The notes beneath the pieces were generated by a model. That model saw nothing but the letters and a program-made list of their open reading frames with translations. It did not search any database and was not told where the DNA came from. This document shows positions 5,619-7,040 of a stretch of DNA of 7,040 nt, one piece after another. The stretch is from Opitutus sp. GAS368 (lineage in GTDB: Bacteria; Verrucomicrobiota; Verrucomicrobiia; Opitutales; Opitutaceae): assembly GCA_945862035.1 (NCBI GenBank), contig CAMAXB010000161.1, positions 1 through 7,040 of the forward strand, in the 5' to 3' direction. Every line of letters starts with the position of its first letter. Position 1 is the first letter of the stretch. The position numbers and the translations under genes were made by a program.

Positions 5619-6557
5619 TCAGATCACCCAATCTCCCGCCTTCACCTGGTCGGCGGTGAGCTGCTCGATCAATTCCTCGCGCTTACGGCGGGAGCGCACC
5701 ACGAGGTGCTCGCCCTTGTTGTAAGCGATGCTGCCGGGCGGGATGGACTCCAGCAGTGAGACGTTGGCCCCGATGACCGAGAGCGCCCCGATCCGGGTCT
5801 CTCCGCCGAGAATTGTGGCGTGGGCGTAGATGGTGACGTCGTCCTCGATGTCGGGGTGGCGCTTCACGCCCTTGACCGGGTTGCCCTCGCTATCGAGATC
5901 GAAGGACTTCGCGCCCAGCGTTACCCCTTGATAGATTTTCACCCGGTCCCCAATGCGGGCCGTTTCGCCGATCACGACCCCGGTGCCATGGTCGATAAAG
6001 AAGTGCGTGCCAAAACGGGCCCCGGGGTGGAGGTCGATGCCCGTCCGCTCGTGGGCATACTCCGTCAGCATGCGCGGGATCAGCGGGATCTTGAGCAGGT
6101 AAAGCTCGTGCGCGATGCGCTGGAGTGAGATCGCCAGCACGCAGGGGTAGGCGAGAATGATCTCGTCGATGTTGCGCGCCGCCGGGTCGCCCCGGTAGGC
6201 CGCCGTGACGTCCGTGTGCACGATCGCGCGAAGTTCCGGCAGCTTGCCCAGCAGGGCCATCGCCGCGGGCGCCGCCCGGCCATTGGGGTCGGGATCCTGG
6301 GCAAAGCGGAGGGCCCGTTCGACCTCCAGCGTGAGCCGGGCTGCGACGTCCTTGAGTCGGGCGGCGGTGACTTCGGGGACGTCCCGTTTGGCGAGGGGCC
6401 TGAGCTCAAAGAAGCCCGGGAAAAGGAGGTGCATGAAGTCCGACGCGAGCCGGTTGACGGACTCCTGGGACGGCAGGTTGCTCCCGTCGAAGTGGTTGAT
6501 GCCGCCTACCTTTTCGTAGGATTCGAGCAACGCGCGTTGGATGTCCTCAAGCGTCAT
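5619..6557 (-). CDS. Serine O-acetyltransferase, long EpsC-type
   Basis: Transfers acetyl from acetyl-CoA to L-serine, giving O-acetylserine for cysteine synthase. The 312-residue product has an alpha-helical N-terminal domain (about 1-165) and a left-handed beta-helix of hexapeptide repeats (about 170-285). Key residues are present: DLHPGA 175-180, Asp189-His190 in IDHGTG (E. coli Asp157/His158), GETARIG 197-203 and His234 in KRHPDI (E. coli His193). Between the last two, an insertion of about 14 residues (near 217-230, SFDLDSEGNPVKG) marks the long EpsC-like subtype as opposed to classical CysE. The protein ends in DWVI; a C-terminal Ile is what CysE proteins insert into the active site of cysteine synthase. 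ATG 6557 was preferred over an in-frame TTG at 6602. No Shine-Dalgarno is seen. Convergent with pyrD, divergent from tRNA-Leu. Confidence 0.95.
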   Translation of the reverse strand: MTLEDIQRALLESYEKVGGINHFDGSNLPSQESVNRLASDFMHLLFPGFFELRPLAKRDVPEVTAARLKDVAARLTLEVERALRFAQDPDPNGRAAPAAMALLGKLPELRAIVHTDVTAAYRGDPAARNIDEIILAYPCVLAISLQRIAHELYLLKIPLIPRMLTEYAHERTGIDLHPGARFGTHFFIDHGTGVVIGETARIGDRVKIYQGVTLGAKSFDLDSEGNPVKGVKRHPDIEDDVTIYAHATILGGETRIGALSVIGANVSLLESIPPGSIAYNKGEHLVVRSRRKREELIEQLTADQVKAGDWVI

Positions 6558-6633
6558 GGGTGGCGAAGTCTGCAGAATCCGCCGGGTGTGCTCAGGGGTC
6601 AAAGCGGATTTTGAGAAATCCCGATTTCCGGGC

Positions 6634-6663
6634 TTTACAAGGGTCGGTCGATCCAGCTTAGTG
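6634..6663 (+). promoter_or_regulatory. Possible promoter of tRNA-Leu
   Basis: TTTACA at 6634-6639 matches the -35 consensus at 4 of 6 bases. With an 18-bp spacer the next hexamer is TTAGTG (6658-6663), a poor -10. The position, about 20 bp before the mature 5' end at 6685, is suitable for a tRNA promoter, but the match is weak. A small hairpin (CCCG 6620-6623 with CGGG 6629-6632) lies just before it. Confidence 0.25.
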
Positions 6664-6684
6664 CCCCTTCCCTAAGTTGGTAAC

Positions 6685-6769
6685 GCTCAGGTGGTGGAAT
6701 TGGTAGACACACACGTTTGAGGGGCGTGTGCCGAAAGGCGTGCAGGTTCGAGTCCTGTCCTGAGCACCA
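6685..6769 (+). tRNA. tRNA-Leu (anticodon GAG), CCA encoded
   Basis: A complete type II cloverleaf can be drawn. The acceptor GCTCAGG (6685-6691) pairs perfectly with CCTGAGC (6759-6765), with discriminator A6766 and encoded CCA 6767-6769. The D-arm contains GTGGAATTGGTAGACAC, typical of bacterial tRNA-Leu. The anticodon stem CACGT 6712-6716 pairs with GCGTG 6724-6728 (one G-U), and the loop TTGAGGG has anticodon GAG at 6719-6721, reading CUC and CUU. The variable arm has a GCC-GAAA-GGC stem-loop, and the T-arm is GCAGG-TTCGAGT-CCTGT. It is divergent from the serine acetyltransferase gene. The minus-strand ORF that covers it is a known kind of spurious ORF antisense to tRNA-Leu. Confidence 0.97.
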
Positions 6770-6807
6770 CCAGCCCGTCCGAGGGCAGCCCAGATGGTCT
6801 TGTTCAG

Positions 6808-6903
6808 CTGGGGACCGGCTCTAGCGGGAGCTGGCTTCGAACCACCATTTCTTCGGTACCCCAGACTGGCCATGCCGTGACAATTGGGCGACGCTGGGGT
6901 GTC
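6808..6903 (+). promoter_or_regulatory. Two mutually exclusive hairpins between tRNA-Leu and the secreted-protein gene
   Basis: The strand GGTACCCCAG (6855-6864) can pair upstream with CTGGGGACC (6808-6816; 9 bp with A6858 bulged) or downstream with CTGGGGTGTC (6894-6903; 10 contiguous pairs, two of them G-U). The upstream form encloses a small GCTC/GAGC hairpin (6818-6821 with 6828-6831). No T-run follows either hairpin, so neither is a classic intrinsic terminator. The downstream form ends 27 nt before the purine-rich ribosome-binding site of the next gene. Could be tRNA 3' processing or termination structure, a leader switch, or chance in GC-rich DNA. Confidence 0.3.
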
Positions 6904-6940
6904 CGATTGACGTCGCGGCTCGCGGAAAGCAGGGTGGGGA

Positions 6941-7040
6941 ATGGCTCGATCGCTTGCCCGTCTTTGTCGGTTCGTCCTCGCCGGAGTCGCCGGCGCGGTC
7001 TCCTTGGCCGCGCAGATGCCGGAGATTGCCGTCCGGGGCG
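6941..7040 (+). CDS. Secreted or outer-membrane protein, N-terminus only (runs off right edge)
   Basis: An open frame with no stop runs from the ATG at 6941 to the window end (33 codons). It has a classic signal peptide: a basic start (MARSLARLCR), a hydrophobic core (FVLAGVAGAVSL) and an AAQ motif at 23-25 suited to signal peptidase I cleavage, followed by MPEIAVRG. An AGGGTGGGG ribosome-binding site sits directly upstream (6931-6939). The short acidic-hydrophobic segment after cleavage is reminiscent of TonB-dependent receptors, which often begin their mature part in this way, but the visible part is too short to assign a family. The Cys at position 9 lies before the hydrophobic core, so it is not a lipobox. 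Confidence 0.7.
   Translation, partial: MARSLARLCRFVLAGVAGAVSLAAQMPEIAVRG

Noticed and set aside
4591..5631. 346-aa minus-strand ORF over pyrD
   Set aside because: Shadow in high-GC DNA of a certain pyrD; its N-terminus is just translated intergenic repeat.
6832..6847. TTCGAACC in the gap after tRNA-Leu, like a second tRNA T-arm
   Set aside because: The stem is only 3 bp and no acceptor, D or anticodon arms can be drawn on either strand.
6658..6873. 71-aa minus-strand ORF with an RTRTCTPFGTRPSN segment
   Set aside because: That segment is the classic false translation of the strand opposite tRNA-Leu.

Overview
The window is GC-rich chromosomal DNA of a free-living bacterium, made up almost entirely of housekeeping genes. 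My best guess at the lineage is Verrucomicrobiota (Opitutales-like). This rests on weak signs: scarce Shine-Dalgarno sequences, a long EpsC-type serine acetyltransferase, a TGS-less threonyl-tRNA synthetase and two families of short intergenic repeat. No phylogenetic marker is decisive. I see no CRISPR array, transposase, phage gene or defence cassette.

Layout from left to right: the 5' end of thrS (minus strand, runs off the left edge); a 71-residue conserved hypothetical protein (plus); cysS (minus); hemB (plus); an unrecognised 267-residue protein with a very acidic tail (minus); pyrD (plus); an EpsC/CysE-type serine O-acetyltransferase (minus); a tRNA-Leu(GAG) (plus); and the first 33 codons of a secreted or outer-membrane protein (plus) that runs off the right edge. 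Up to the tRNA every gene lies on the opposite strand from its neighbour, so there are no operons. Divergent gaps (about 110-230 bp) hold the likely control regions. Two of the three convergent gaps hold strong hairpins made of repeat-like sequence, and the third is only 7 bp.

Functional links are loose. The serine acetyltransferase makes O-acetylserine for cysteine synthesis, and cysS charges cysteine onto tRNA. thrS, cysS and tRNA-Leu all belong to translation. hemB starts tetrapyrrole synthesis from 5-aminolevulinate, and pyrD carries out the quinone-linked step of UMP synthesis.

I did not find a clear new multi-gene system. The items most worth following are the pyrD leader, where four GC-rich arms can pair in two exclusive ways next to the start codon; the acidic-tailed protein; the region after tRNA-Leu, which can form two exclusive hairpins ahead of the secreted-protein gene; and the missing TGS domain in ThrS.
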